Source: AP-15 sp963737145 | GTDB taxonomy: Bacteria; Pseudomonadota; Alphaproteobacteria; ATCC43930; CGMCC-115725 | Assembly: GCA_963737145.1 (NCBI GenBank) | Contig: CAVTRO010000007.1 | Coordinates: forward strand, 1-64,000 | Reading direction: 5' to 3' | DNA: 64,000 nt | In this document: in pieces, positions 1 through 8,261 of the stretch | Layout: every line of letters begins with the position of its first letter | Position numbering within the stretch: the first letter of the stretch is position 1 | Position numbers and translations under genes: made by a program | The notes under the pieces: model-generated | What the model saw: the letters and a program-made list of their open reading frames with translations, nothing else | The model's database searches: none | Told to the model about the DNA's origin: nothing

Positions 1-40
1 TCGACACCGCCACGGCCGCGACAAAAAGTCCTCGGATCAT
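1..40 (-). CDS. Partial gene, N-terminus of a probable secreted protein
   Basis: On the minus strand an ATG at 40 opens a frame that runs off the window edge and reads MIRGLFVAAVAVS. This looks like the start of a Sec signal peptide (a positive residue followed by a hydrophobic run). No strong ribosome binding site is visible upstream and only 13 residues can be read, so the identity is unknown. Confidence 0.3.
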   Translation of the reverse strand, partial: MIRGLFVAAVAVS

Positions 41-623
41 GTTATTGGCAATCCGGAAACGGAGGGAGAGGTCGAACGCGACACCTCTACGCTATCATGC
101 GTGCCGATCAACTGCGAGCCGGCCCTTACGGTTGTGGCAGATGCAACCTTCCTGGCCGCGGGCCTGTGCAAGACGGTGCTGATCACGCAACGCGGGAGCG
201 GCCGCTCGGGCATCGGGCGCACCCGCAATGTCACAGCACCCACGAGCCTCGCCGGCCAGCTCGAAACTCGCGCGTGATCCCCGGGACGGCCCGCCGCGGC
301 CGGCCGCCCGGGGACGCCGGTCACCGCCGGATCCGTGTTGAACCCGATCGCAATGATGACGCCCCTAAAATCGCCACTTTCGCGTAGCATAGTCACTAAA
401 GTACGGCGGGTGCCGAACGGGCAGCTGTCGAACCGTGATGGGTTTTCACTGAAACGCGGCGGGCGGACGCGACCGCCGCCGGACCGGAGAGCGCAGCAAC
501 TATAAGGCGATTTGTCGCTGCAAATTCGCTGCAGAAAACAGCAGAGCAGCGAGTACTGATTCATCTTATGGTTGTGCGACGGCCCGTCCGAATCGAACAG
601 GTTACTGCGCGAGAGGAGGTTAG
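41..623. other. Intergenic stretch without a convincing gene
   Basis: Open frames exist on both strands here, but their translations are rich in Arg, Pro and Cys, lack domains and lack ribosome binding sites. I see no tRNA or repeat. A promoter for the leftward gene at 1-40 and for the VOC gene at 624 would be expected here, but I cannot point to clear -35/-10 boxes. Confidence 0.4.
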
Positions 624-1029
624 ATGGTAGCGATCAAGGCGGTTGCTCATTTCAGCATTCCGGTGAGCAAATGTTCCGAAGAGCACCTGGTTCTACACGG
701 AGGTCGTCGGGTGCAGGCATTTGTCCACCACGCCAAACCGACAGATGGTCTTCCTCGACGCAGCCGGGACTTGCCTCATCCTGGTGCAGCGCGACCCGCC
801 GATCAATCCCGTGCCCGACAATCATGGCGGCGTGCATCATGCCTTCGCGATTGCGCACGACGAATACGCGGCGGCGCTCGACCATTTACGCGCTCATGCT
901 ATCGAGATCACTTTCGAGGAGGACCGGCAGGGCGGCGTGCTCAACGGCCCCCGCGCCTATTTTCACGATCCCGACGGCACGGTCCTGGAGTTTATCGATC
1001 TGACGGGCTACGCCGGCATCCAATCGTAA
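624..1029 (+). CDS. VOC (glyoxalase/bleomycin-resistance) family protein, frameshifted
   Basis: A GAGGAGG ribosome binding site (about 611-618) precedes the ATG. The first frame reads MVAIKAVAHFSIPVS, a typical first VOC beta strand. The fold then continues in another frame as STWFYTEVVGCRHLS, followed by VFLDAAGTCLILVQRDPP and HDPDGTVLEFIDL, which is the usual C-terminal metal-site strand. Removing one A from the AAA at 669-671 joins the two frames into a protein of about 134 residues, the normal size of a one-domain VOC protein. The span is 406 bases, one more than a multiple of three. As written the gene is broken; the cause could be a real mutation or a sequencing indel. The substrate cannot be inferred. 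Confidence 0.7.
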
Positions 1030-1098
1030 CGAGAGCCGCTTTCCTGAGGCCCGCGATTCAACCATCATCTTCTATTGCTTGCCTCTGCACGGTTGCCG

Positions 1099-1674
1099 AT
1101 GCGCCAAACAGTCAGAAGATTGCGGCCCCAGCTGCGCCGGCTCATTGCGAAATCCTGGATTCTCTCACGCTGCTATTATCCGCTGCGTGGCCATCGTCTT
1201 TCTGGTCGGGCGAAAGACGAGATCTGGTATTTCGCCTATGGCGCCAACATGCATGACAGCGCCCTTCGAGTCCGACGCGGAATCCAGCCGCGCGAGCATC
1301 GTTCCGGCCGCGTCAAAGGTTATCGGCTGCGCTTCAACCTCGAAGGGCGCCCCAGAGGCAAGGCTGCTCCGGCAAACCTGCACCCGGACCCGAACGCGGA
1401 AGTCTGGGGCGTGCTCTACCGCATCACGAGACGCGATTTAATCCGCCTGGATTCGACTGAAGGAGTGCCGGGGCGCGGCTACCGCCATGTCGAGATCCAG
1501 GCCGAGGACCGTAATGGACGGGTAATCCCGGCCTTCACATACATGGCTCAGGGCAAAGAAGTCGACGGCAAGCCGTCCTTGCGGTACATCACGCTGCTGC
1601 GTGAAGCTGCGCGAACTCACGGGCTCCCGGAAACCTACATCCGGTTTTTGGATGGAGTGGAGCCTGCGCAATAG
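1099..1674 (+). CDS. Gamma-glutamylcyclotransferase-like (AIG2/GGCT) protein
   Basis: The diagnostic segment WYFAYGANMHD, starting about 43 residues from the chosen ATG, matches the substrate-binding YG-S/A-N motif of the gamma-glutamylcyclotransferase fold. DSTEGVPGRGYRHV further on carries the family's acidic residue (the Glu after DST). The family releases 5-oxoproline from gamma-glutamyl amino acids or peptides. The first 40 or so residues are Arg-rich and not part of the domain, so the start is uncertain: a TTG at 1075 would add eight residues, and no candidate has a strong ribosome binding site. The gene stands alone between a VOC gene and a decayed beta-propeller fragment. Confidence 0.7.
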   Translation: MRQTVRRLRPQLRRLIAKSWILSRCYYPLRGHRLSGRAKDEIWYFAYGANMHDSALRVRRGIQPREHRSGRVKGYRLRFNLEGRPRGKAAPANLHPDPNAEVWGVLYRITRRDLIRLDSTEGVPGRGYRHVEIQAEDRNGRVIPAFTYMAQGKEVDGKPSLRYITLLREAARTHGLPETYIRFLDGVEPAQ

Positions 1675-1693
1675 GCATTCGCCTCCGTTGAGA

Positions 1694-2056
1694 CTATCGT
1701 CTTCCAATTCCGGACTGATCGCCGACTTGGCTGATTTTCCCGTTCGCGAAATCGATTTCGAGCAGGTCTTCCGACGATCCGATCACCCCGACTGACTTAT
1801 GGGTGCGGGCATCGAAGATTTCAGTTCCGTCCGCGCTGTTTTTATTGGGGGCAATGTAACCGTAGTCGCCCTTTATGTCGAAGGTCAGCCAGCGTGATCC
1901 GGGGCTATTGCGCACGTCAACCTACCGTTCAGGATCGGGGTCATCGGGTTGCGCATGTCCCAGACGTAGACATGCGGGTCACTCCAGCTGCCACTCTGCC
2001 ATACCTCGGTTTGGTCGGGCGTCCAGCCGATCCCGTGCAGCAGTCCAGGATCGCCG
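1694..2056 (-). pseudogene. Remnant of a YVTN/cytochrome-D1-like beta-propeller protein
   Basis: Two minus-strand segments in different frames make up the C-terminal end of a beta-propeller protein. The first reads GLLHGIGWTPDQTEVW then HVYVWDMRNPMTPIL. The second reads WLTFDIKGDYGYIAPNK then HKSVGVIGSSEDLLEIDF and ends at a stop at 1694. The frame is lost around 1900-1935. The upstream (N-terminal) part is missing altogether: at about 2057 the sequence changes abruptly to AT-rich DNA. It is therefore a truncated and frameshifted remnant. Relatives are periplasmic or secreted proteins of unknown function. Confidence 0.65.
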
Positions 2057-2110
2057 GAGAAATTTATCGATAAGATTCTCGAAACTGTTTCTGAAGCAGA
2101 TCTTTTTGTC

Positions 2111-2461
2111 TTGTATATGGCTTTTCATACATACTTATATGTCTCGGCGCATATTACCGCGAATGTTGTTATCGATACAACGAAACTGGCGAGAGACGAA
2201 AACTACCGTAATTGGGCTTGCGATCAGCTTACATGTGCTACCGGATTGGCAATAACGTTCGATGATGTCTCTGAAATACATCGATATAGCTCGTTCGATC
2301 CGACGCTTATTGATTGGAAAAGAATAAGAGAAAACTTAGATGTGGCGGTACTAAAGCTGGATCACTTGTTCGATCGAGAAGAGCTGCTGCGGTACGGCAC
2401 GGAATTGTTGAATGAGAACTCTGGCCGAGATCGAAATATACGGCCAGCGCGCGCCGCGTAA
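2111..2461 (+). CDS. Hypothetical protein in an AT-rich block
   Basis: This reading frame lies in roughly 400 bases of clearly lower GC than the flanks. It encodes about 116 residues with well-mixed composition (for example LARDENYRNWACDQL and DPTLIDWKRIREN), which looks like genuine protein. The frame stays open upstream to about 2051 without an ATG, so the real N-terminus may have been lost at the junction with the beta-propeller remnant; ATG at 2117 is the only in-frame ATG near the start. No family was recognised. The base composition suggests transferred DNA. Confidence 0.4.
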   Translation: MYMAFHTYLYVSAHITANVVIDTTKLARDENYRNWACDQLTCATGLAITFDDVSEIHRYSSFDPTLIDWKRIRENLDVAVLKLDHLFDREELLRYGTELLNENSGRDRNIRPARAA

Positions 2462-2540
2462 GTATGCCGTGGCCGAGCGAACCTGATTCGGCTGTTGCGG
2501 TCAGTGGCGCAGCGATCGCCTCGTTTGAGTGCGCTTCTGG

Positions 2541-3377
2541 TCAAGCCGGCGGCGCGTGCAGCTCAAAGCCGGCGGGGCGGCCGGCGCGACGCGACGCCTC
2601 GGCGGGCGGCAATGACGAATCCCACAGGTTGGCGTCGAAGCGCCAGCCACTGACGGCGTCGGCCTCGCGCGAGACAACATAGAGAAGCGGCGGGACCATC
2701 TCGTCGGGTTCGACGAGGCGCGGGGCGCGGCCTTCGCGGCTCATCGCGCGCATCTCCTCGGCCATGCCCGGAGTGTTGGCGCCGGCGCCGGGGTTGACGA
2801 TGTTGATCGTCAGACCGGTTCCCGCGACCTCCTTGGCCCATACTTCGGTCGCCATTTCGAGGGCCGCCTTCGAGGCGCCGTAGGGCGAGGTGTGCGGCCG
2901 GTTCATCGTGTCGAGCTTGGTCGTCAGATTGACGATTCGGCCCCAGCCCTGCTCGACCATGAGGGGCGCCACCCGCCGGGCCATCTGGTCGGCGGCGATG
3001 TAGTTGGTCTCGATGACGGCGCGCACGATGTCGTCCGGCACCTGCCAGAACTTTTGCGGCTCGGCTCGCCGGAAGCGAGCGGGGTCGATCGTCGTGAAGG
3101 TGAGGCCGGCGTTGTTCACGAGGATGTGCACACCGCCAAGCCGCGACAATGCGATCGCGACGACGCGGTCGCAGTCGGCGGGGCGGCGCAGATCTGCGAC
3201 GAGCGGCAATATCTGCCCCTTTGGCTTGGCGGCGGCTATCTGCGCCTCCACCGTCGCGATGTCGGCGTCGATGTGGCCGACCGCGAGGACATGGTGTCCC
3301 TCTCGGGCGAGGCCGAAGACCATCGCGCGGCCGAGCCCGCGCAAGCCGCCGGTGACGATTGCGACGCACTGTTCCAT
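2541..3377 (-). CDS. SDR family NAD(P)-dependent oxidoreductase
   Basis: A 278-residue short-chain dehydrogenase/reductase. It begins MEQCVAIVTGGLRGLGRAM, the Rossmann cofactor motif TGxxxGxG near residue 10. It also has ILVNNAGLTF (NNAG) and YGASKAAL (catalytic YxxxK). At the position 13 residues before the Tyr, where SDRs usually have the catalytic Ser, the sequence has Thr (NLTTKLD), a conservative change. The chosen ATG has a GGGGAA ribosome binding site; an upstream in-frame start would add 18 unlikely residues. Substrate unknown. It is transcribed in the same direction as the FkbM gene upstream, about 100 bases away. Confidence 0.85.
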   Translation of the reverse strand: MEQCVAIVTGGLRGLGRAMVFGLAREGHHVLAVGHIDADIATVEAQIAAAKPKGQILPLVADLRRPADCDRVVAIALSRLGGVHILVNNAGLTFTTIDPARFRRAEPQKFWQVPDDIVRAVIETNYIAADQMARRVAPLMVEQGWGRIVNLTTKLDTMNRPHTSPYGASKAALEMATEVWAKEVAGTGLTINIVNPGAGANTPGMAEEMRAMSREGRAPRLVEPDEMVPPLLYVVSREADAVSGWRFDANLWDSSLPPAEASRRAGRPAGFELHAPPA

Positions 3378-3476
3378 GAGATTCCCCGCTCGGTGAAAAC
3401 TCGACATCAATCGAACAACTCGACCGCACAAGACCTGTGCAAATGTTAACCGCCGGGCGTCCAGCGCTAGAACCGA

Positions 3477-4270
3477 TTAGGAGTCGGGTTCCGGGACGGC
3501 CCAGCGCCGCGCGGTCTGCGAGGCGGGGTGCCCCCCGACACGGGAATAGACATAATTGTAGCGCGCCGGTTCCCAATGCGCCTCGGCGGTGAACGGCCTT
3601 TGAAACCGCCGGCGCGCCTCGCGCGTCCCAACAAAAAACGCGTTTAAGCCGCTCAATTCGCAGCCGACGAGGCTCATACCCTTACCGGCGCCGATTTGTT
3701 CTAACGCCTTCAGACTGGCACCAAACCAGTTGGTGCCGTCCCACGCGCCCTGCGGGTCATAGGGCACTTCCAACGCGACGGAAGCCGGAAGCGAGCCGTT
3801 ATATTCGATGCAGGCGGCGCGCGTCCGCCGATTAATCGCGCGCCACACATGCGAGGTGTTCTGGTCGAGGTCCAATGACAGGAAATCGACCGCTGGCGGC
3901 ACGCCGCGCTCGTCGAGCAAGGCGTTGATGTTTTCAGCCGTGACAAACGCCTCGATCAGAAACAACTGTTCGGCCTTGAGAACTCGGCAAAAAAGTCGCG
4001 CGCGACGCCAAAATTGGCGTCGACCCACAACCCGCGCCAGCCTTGTTCGAGCAGCAAGCGGGTATTGTTCTCGAGGCCGTTTTGCGTGCCAAGCTCTATA
4101 AACAGCCGGTCGCGCGGGGTGATGCGCCGGAAGATCTCGGCGATAATCCCGTCCTCGCCATTCTGGCTGTAGACGCGTGAATGATAGGGCACGAGCGACG
4201 AGGGGTGATCATAACGCCCGCGGCTCACCGCCGCCGCGAAATGCAGGTCGTCCAAGGCTTTGGCAAGCAT
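3477..4270 (-). CDS. FkbM-like SAM-dependent methyltransferase, frameshifted
   Basis: The first frame gives YSQNGEDGIIAEIFRRI and FIELGTQNGLENNTRLLL, the SAM-binding loop of FkbM-like methyltransferases. The second frame gives VDFLSLDLDQNTSHVWRAI, CIEYNGSLPASVALEVPYD and WFGASLKALEQIG, the conserved C-terminal half. The switch lies near 3975-3990, where one base appears to be missing; the 794-base span is one short of a multiple of three. An AGGTGGGG ribosome binding site precedes the ATG at 4270. Relatives methylate sugars or other small acceptors, but the acceptor is not predictable here. Joined, the protein would be about 264 residues. Confidence 0.7.
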
Positions 4271-4458
4271 TTAACCCCACCTGATTAGGTGCCCATCACG
4301 CGATCGGCTCTTTCATCTTCGATCACCGGAGCGAAGCCCGAGATCCGGTGCGCCGGTGCTCGGATGACGATCACGAATTCAAAGTGAGACACTACGTAGC
4401 CGGAACTATTTTTGCGTTCAACTCGTTGTTGCGCCGATCTTTGTGAAAGGAAGACACG

Positions 4459-4863
4459 ATGAGTCGACTGATCGCTCCCGGCATTGTTGCGGCGGCCCTG
4501 GTCTTGGGGTTGGCTGGGTGCACAAATCCCTACGACCCGGGCCAGCGCGCGGTCGGCGGCGGCCTGCTCGGCGCCGGTGCCGGGGCAGCCATCGGCGGGG
4601 CGGTCGGCGGCGGACATGGCGCCGCTCTCGGCGCGGCGATCGGCGGCGCCACCGGCGCCGTCACCGGCGCTGCTACGACGCCGCCGCCCCCGCCGCCTCC
4701 GGGCGCTTACGGCCAAGGCTACGGCTATCCGCCTGCGCCCGCGCAGAGCGGCTATGGCTATCCGCCCGCGCCCCCTCAAAGCGGCTACGGCTATCCGCCC
4801 GCGCCCCCTCAGAGCGGCTACGGCTACCCGCCAGCACCGCCGCCTGCCTACCCGTCATACTAG
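4459..4863 (+). CDS. Glycine-zipper lipoprotein with a Pro/Tyr-rich repeat tail
   Basis: A 134-residue envelope protein. Residues 1-21 form a lipoprotein signal peptide ending in LAGC. Residues 30-75 are a glycine-zipper segment (GGGLLGAGAGAAIGGAVGGG), as in YMGG/OmpA-associated small lipoproteins. Residues 78-134 are a polyproline run followed by repeats of SGYGYPPAPPQ. A ribosome binding site (AAAGGAAG) is well placed before the ATG. It is probably anchored in the outer membrane; function unknown. It converges on the lipoprotein gene at 4881-5606 with only 17 bases between. Confidence 0.8.
   Translation: MSRLIAPGIVAAALVLGLAGCTNPYDPGQRAVGGGLLGAGAGAAIGGAVGGGHGAALGAAIGGATGAVTGAATTPPPPPPPGAYGQGYGYPPAPAQSGYGYPPAPPQSGYGYPPAPPQSGYGYPPAPPPAYPSY
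4735..4850 (+). repeat. Tandem repeats of about 33 bases inside the lipoprotein gene
   Basis: Three to four near-identical 33-base units encode the repeated SGYGYPPAPPQ peptide. Copy number could vary between strains by slippage. There is no spacer structure, so this is not a CRISPR array. Confidence 0.75.
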
Positions 4864-4880
4864 CTTTCGGAGCGTCTGTC

Positions 4881-5606
4881 TCAGCCAGGGGGAGCTGATT
4901 TGATCAGCTCGGCGAGGTGCCGCACCTTCGCGGCAGGCGGCAAATTCTTCCCCGCCGCCGACGCCTCGATAAGGCGCGGTCGGTTTGGCCGGGTAGCCGT
5001 AGCCGGCGGCACCGGCAGCACCGACGGTTGTCGCCCGCCAATCGCGGGCGTACCCGTGCCGCAGTCCCCGGACTGGCTGACCCAGATTTTTGGCGGCGCG
5101 CCGGCGCCGGGCTCGGAATAGAAAAAACTCTCGTTGCAGCTAGCCGCACCCGAGGCGACGGAGGTCATCACGACACCCGATATCCCGCGCCCGAACTGCG
5201 GCGCGGCCAGAGCGGCGTTGATTACCCGCCCGGGACCGACGACCCAAATCGGCGCATCTGCCAGCGCATGGGCCGAAGCGACGAGCCGCGCCAGGGCAGC
5301 CTGCTGGTCGGCTGCCAGCCGGTAGATGTCCGCCGGCTGCGGCATCAGGACATCAATCCCTTGAGCGGTCCACAGAGCGGGATCACGCGGCAGGCTGTCG
5401 TCGCCCGGCCATAATACGAGAACCGCAGCCGGCGAAGCCGGGCCGACCGTATAAACGCGCGGAGCCGGGGCATAATACTCCGCGGGTTCGGCGATTGCGG
5501 CCGGCGCCACTGCCGTTGCTTGCGGGGTGGCAACGTCGCCTGCGCAACCGATCAGCGGCAGCGCAGCCAAGCAGCCACAGAGAATAGAGGCAGGTACTTT
5601 CCACAT
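4881..5606 (-). CDS. Putative lipoprotein, possible alpha/beta-hydrolase-like fold
   Basis: A 241-residue protein starting MWKVPASILCGCLAALPLIGC, a lipoprotein signal peptide with the lipobox cysteine at residue 21. The mature part contains VLVLWPGDDSLPRD and IWVVGPGRVINAALA, which faintly resembles a hydrolase fold without a clear catalytic triad. The ATG at 5606 sits 7 bases after AGAGGGG; an ATG two codons upstream would overlap that site. The 3' end overlaps the hairpin at 4892-4910. Function not recognised. Confidence 0.7.
   Translation of the reverse strand: MWKVPASILCGCLAALPLIGCAGDVATPQATAVAPAAIAEPAEYYAPAPRVYTVGPASPAAVLVLWPGDDSLPRDPALWTAQGIDVLMPQPADIYRLAADQQAALARLVASAHALADAPIWVVGPGRVINAALAAPQFGRGISGVVMTSVASGAASCNESFFYSEPGAGAPPKIWVSQSGDCGTGTPAIGGRQPSVLPVPPATATRPNRPRLIEASAAGKNLPPAAKVRHLAELIKSAPPG
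4892..4910. terminator. Hairpin between convergent genes
   Basis: GAGCTGAT, three bases, then ATCAGCTC forms a perfect 8-base-pair stem at the 3' end of the leftward lipoprotein gene, just past the end of the rightward one. There is no U-tract on either side, so its role as a terminator is only suggested by position. Confidence 0.3.
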
Positions 5607-5713
5607 AGGCATTCCCCTCTGATGGTCGGTTTTGCCATGCGCAAATTTGTCGCCCATTTCGGCAATTTCTAGGTGCCGATTGGGCAGAGGTTTGGCCAAG
5701 TGCCCACGCCTCG

Positions 5714-6889
5714 TTACATGGCTGCCAGATCTGCGATCCGCGGCAATACCTCCTTGCTGAACAGCGTGAGATTGGCCACGGTCTCGTCGTGGTCCAAGAG
5801 GCCGCCTTGGCCCATCATCAGCAGATGGCCGAAGCCGCCGACGTGGTCGTAGAAGGCGCGCAGCTGCGCGAAGACGTCGTCGGGCGTGCCGGCGAAGACG
5901 AGGCCGGCGTCGATCGCGTCTGCCACCGTCATCGTGCGCGGGTCGATGTTTCGGCCGTCGCGCGACTGGATGCGGCCGGCGCGGAAGCCGGCGCCGCTCG
6001 TCTTGAGGGCCTGTGCGCTCTGCGCCGACGGGGCGTAGCCCGGCGGGTTCATGAATTGCGGGGCGACGATCCCCGAAGTGCGGCTGTACCCCAGGATCTG
6101 GTCGGCGCGGCGCCAGCCCTCCTCGCGCGTGTCGCCGACGCCGATCAGCGCCATATAGGCGAGGCGCTGAGGTGGCATCGGGCGGCCCGCCTCGGCCGCC
6201 TTCCGGCGATAGGCCTCGAAGATCGGCGGCGTGCGCACCCAGCCGGTGTTGAGCACGCCGATCGTAATCCCGCGCTCGGCCGCCTCCATCGCGCTGCCGG
6301 TGCTGCCGACCGGCATCCAGACCGGCGGATGCGGCTGCTGCCACGGCCGCGGCCAGACATTGACCGAGCGGTAGTGGAAATGGGTGCCCTCCCAGCTGAA
6401 CGGGCCGTCAAGGCTGGTCATCGCCTTCAGGATCAGATCGTGCGCTTCCCAGAAGCGTCCCACCAGATCGGCGGGGTTGGTGTTGGCGGGTGAGATTTCG
6501 AACGGCACGCCTTTGACGAAGCCCATCTCGATGCGGCCGCGGGAAATGACGTCGAGCATCGAATATTCCTCGGCAACGCGGATCGGGTCGTTGCGATTGC
6601 CGATCGGCATGCCGAGCGCGAGGAGCCGCACCTTCTTGGTCTCGCGCGCCAATATCGCCATCGGGATCGTGCACACCGAGTCGGCGCAGGTCGCGGTCGC
6701 GTGGTGCTCGTTGGTCATGATGTTGATGCCGAGCTCGTCGCACAGCGCCCACTCGTCGAGATAGCGGTGGTAGAGATCGGCGCCGACCTTCGGGTCGAAA
6801 AGCCGGCTCGGGATCGTAACCCGATAGGAGTCGGCGAGCTGCGGCCATGCCGGGTGGTAGGCCATCTCGCTGAAATGCCAGACCTTCAT
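5714..6889 (-). CDS. LLM class flavin-dependent oxidoreductase
   Basis: A 391-residue luciferase-like monooxygenase. Recognisable segments are MKVWHFSEMAYHP, NEHHATATCADS, LLALGMPIGNRNDPIRVAEEYSMLD, GRIEMGFVKGVP and PVWMPVGSTGSAMEAAERG, typical of the bacterial luciferase TIM barrel. The ATG at 6889 is preceded by GGAGG eight bases away and overlaps the stop of the upstream hydrolase gene (TGATG), so the two are translationally coupled. Members act on small organic substrates with FMN or F420; which cofactor is used here is not certain, although the genome makes F420 (see 38-43 kb). Confidence 0.85.
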   Translation of the reverse strand: MKVWHFSEMAYHPAWPQLADSYRVTIPSRLFDPKVGADLYHRYLDEWALCDELGINIMTNEHHATATCADSVCTIPMAILARETKKVRLLALGMPIGNRNDPIRVAEEYSMLDVISRGRIEMGFVKGVPFEISPANTNPADLVGRFWEAHDLILKAMTSLDGPFSWEGTHFHYRSVNVWPRPWQQPHPPVWMPVGSTGSAMEAAERGITIGVLNTGWVRTPPIFEAYRRKAAEAGRPMPPQRLAYMALIGVGDTREEGWRRADQILGYSRTSGIVAPQFMNPPGYAPSAQSAQALKTSGAGFRAGRIQSRDGRNIDPRTMTVADAIDAGLVFAGTPDDVFAQLRAFYDHVGGFGHLLMMGQGGLLDHDETVANLTLFSKEVLPRIADLAAM

Positions 6890-7666
6890 CACAACACCTC
6901 CGCACGCGCGAAACGGCCGATTGCATCGGCGACCTCGTCGGGCCGCTCGATCTGCGGATAATGCCCGGCTTCGCGGATCGCCTCGAACCGGGCATCGGGG
7001 AGCGACCGGCAGAGCTTTTGGCCATAATCGGGGTCAGCGATGCCGTCGTTTTCGCCCCAGACGACCAAGGCCGGCACCCGGACGCGGTGCAGCCATTGGC
7101 GCAGGCCCGGATTGTGCATATAGGGCCGCCAGCCATAGAGCGCGGCCGCTTGCCGATCCCGCGCGATCGCACTGAGTTCGTCATCGCTGAGCCGAGCGTA
7201 ATCCGGCGCCGTGCGTGCCGGGTCGTAGAAGCTGCGCCGCAGCACTTCCTCGCTCGGAAGAGCGTAGATGTCGGCGATGTCGCGGTCTTCGCGCCCGCCG
7301 AACTTGACGCCGACCGAGTTCGATCAGCACGAGACGATCGATCCGCTCGAGACATCGGACGCACATTTCCAGCGCGATCCACCCCCCCAACGAAGCGCCT
7401 GCCACTGTCACCTTGCCGAAATTCCGGCGCTCGAGCAGGTCTAGATAAAGGTAAGCGAGATCGTGGACGGTGCGGAACCCGTCCGGCCGCTCGGAATTAC
7501 CGAAGCCGGGATGCCGCGGGACGACGACCCGCCAGTGCCGCGCCAATCTGTCGAAGAAATCCCGGTGTTGCGCGAAATAGTCGACGCCGTGAAGAAACAG
7601 CAGGGGCGGACCGTCTCCGGCCGTCAGCAACTCGATCGAAACTTCATTGATTTGGATGCGCTCCAT
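6889..7666 (-). CDS. Alpha/beta-fold hydrolase, frameshifted
   Basis: The first frame from ATG 7666 (ribosome binding site GAGAGGAA) reads LLFLHGVDYFAQHRDFF, VVVPRHPGFGNSERPDG and VTVAGASLGGWIALEM, the oxyanion HG motif and the nucleophile elbow GASLGG. The last part (VPALVVWGENDGIADPDYG with the acid Asp, and AGHYPQIERPDEV with the catalytic His) is in another frame. One extra base at about 7320-7324 separates them; removing it gives a continuous protein of about 258 residues. It is coupled to the luciferase-like monooxygenase by overlapping stop and start codons, suggesting a joint catabolic step. Confidence 0.75.
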
Positions 7667-7812
7667 GGCGTTCCTCTCCCGGGGCCGCTCGGAATGATCG
7701 TGATCCCGTGGCGCGGGCTCGCCGAGACTTATTCCCCGATGCGGCATTTTGTCCTAAGCTCGTGCGCTTGGCGGTTGCTCCTTGCGACCGCGCCCATCAT
7801 GCGAGGCCCGTG

Positions 7813-8244
7813 ATGAACGTCGAGACCATTCTGCGCACCAAGGGCAGTGCAGTGGCGACGATCCGGCCGGATGAGACGGTCGGCGCCGCTGTGAAGGAGC
7901 TGATTTCCCGCAATGTCGGCGCCCTTGTCGTCAGCGAGGATGGCGAAACCGTCGACGGGATCATCTCGGAGCGCGACATCGTGCACGGCCTCGCCGAGCA
8001 CGGAGCCGCTCTGCTGTCGCTCGATGTCGCCGAGATGAAGACCCGGCGGGTCGTGACCTGCAAACTGTCGGACAGCGTCGACCAGCTGATGGCGGAAATG
8101 ACGAACCGCCGCATCCGCCACTTCCCGGTGGTCCAGGACGGCCGCCTGTGCGGCATCGTCAGCATCGGTGACGTCGTGAAGAACCGGCTCGATGAAGTCG
8201 AGTACGAGGCGCGCTCGATGCGGTCTTTCATCGCCGGCGCTTAA
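7813..8244 (+). CDS. CBS domain-containing protein
   Basis: A 143-residue protein made of two CBS motifs: TIRPDETVGAAVKELISRNVGALVV with GIISERDIVHGL, then LMAEMTNRRIRHFPVVQDGRLCGIVSIGDVV. Stand-alone paired CBS modules bind adenine nucleotides and act as energy or redox sensors. The ATG at 7813 follows GCGAGG. It is divergent from the hydrolase gene and converges with the transferase gene, with 17 bases between. Confidence 0.85.
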   Translation: MNVETILRTKGSAVATIRPDETVGAAVKELISRNVGALVVSEDGETVDGIISERDIVHGLAEHGAALLSLDVAEMKTRRVVTCKLSDSVDQLMAEMTNRRIRHFPVVQDGRLCGIVSIGDVVKNRLDEVEYEARSMRSFIAGA

Positions 8245-8261
8245 CGCCCGCGGTAGAGCAA

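Noticed and set aside
37..564. A long minus-strand open frame and an overlapping plus-strand frame
   Set aside because: Both translations are Arg/Pro/Cys-rich with no domain or ribosome binding site. They look like chance frames in GC-rich DNA.
4735..4850. Regular repeats that could suggest a CRISPR array
   Set aside because: The units are contiguous, without unique spacers, and encode a repeated peptide in frame with a lipoprotein gene.
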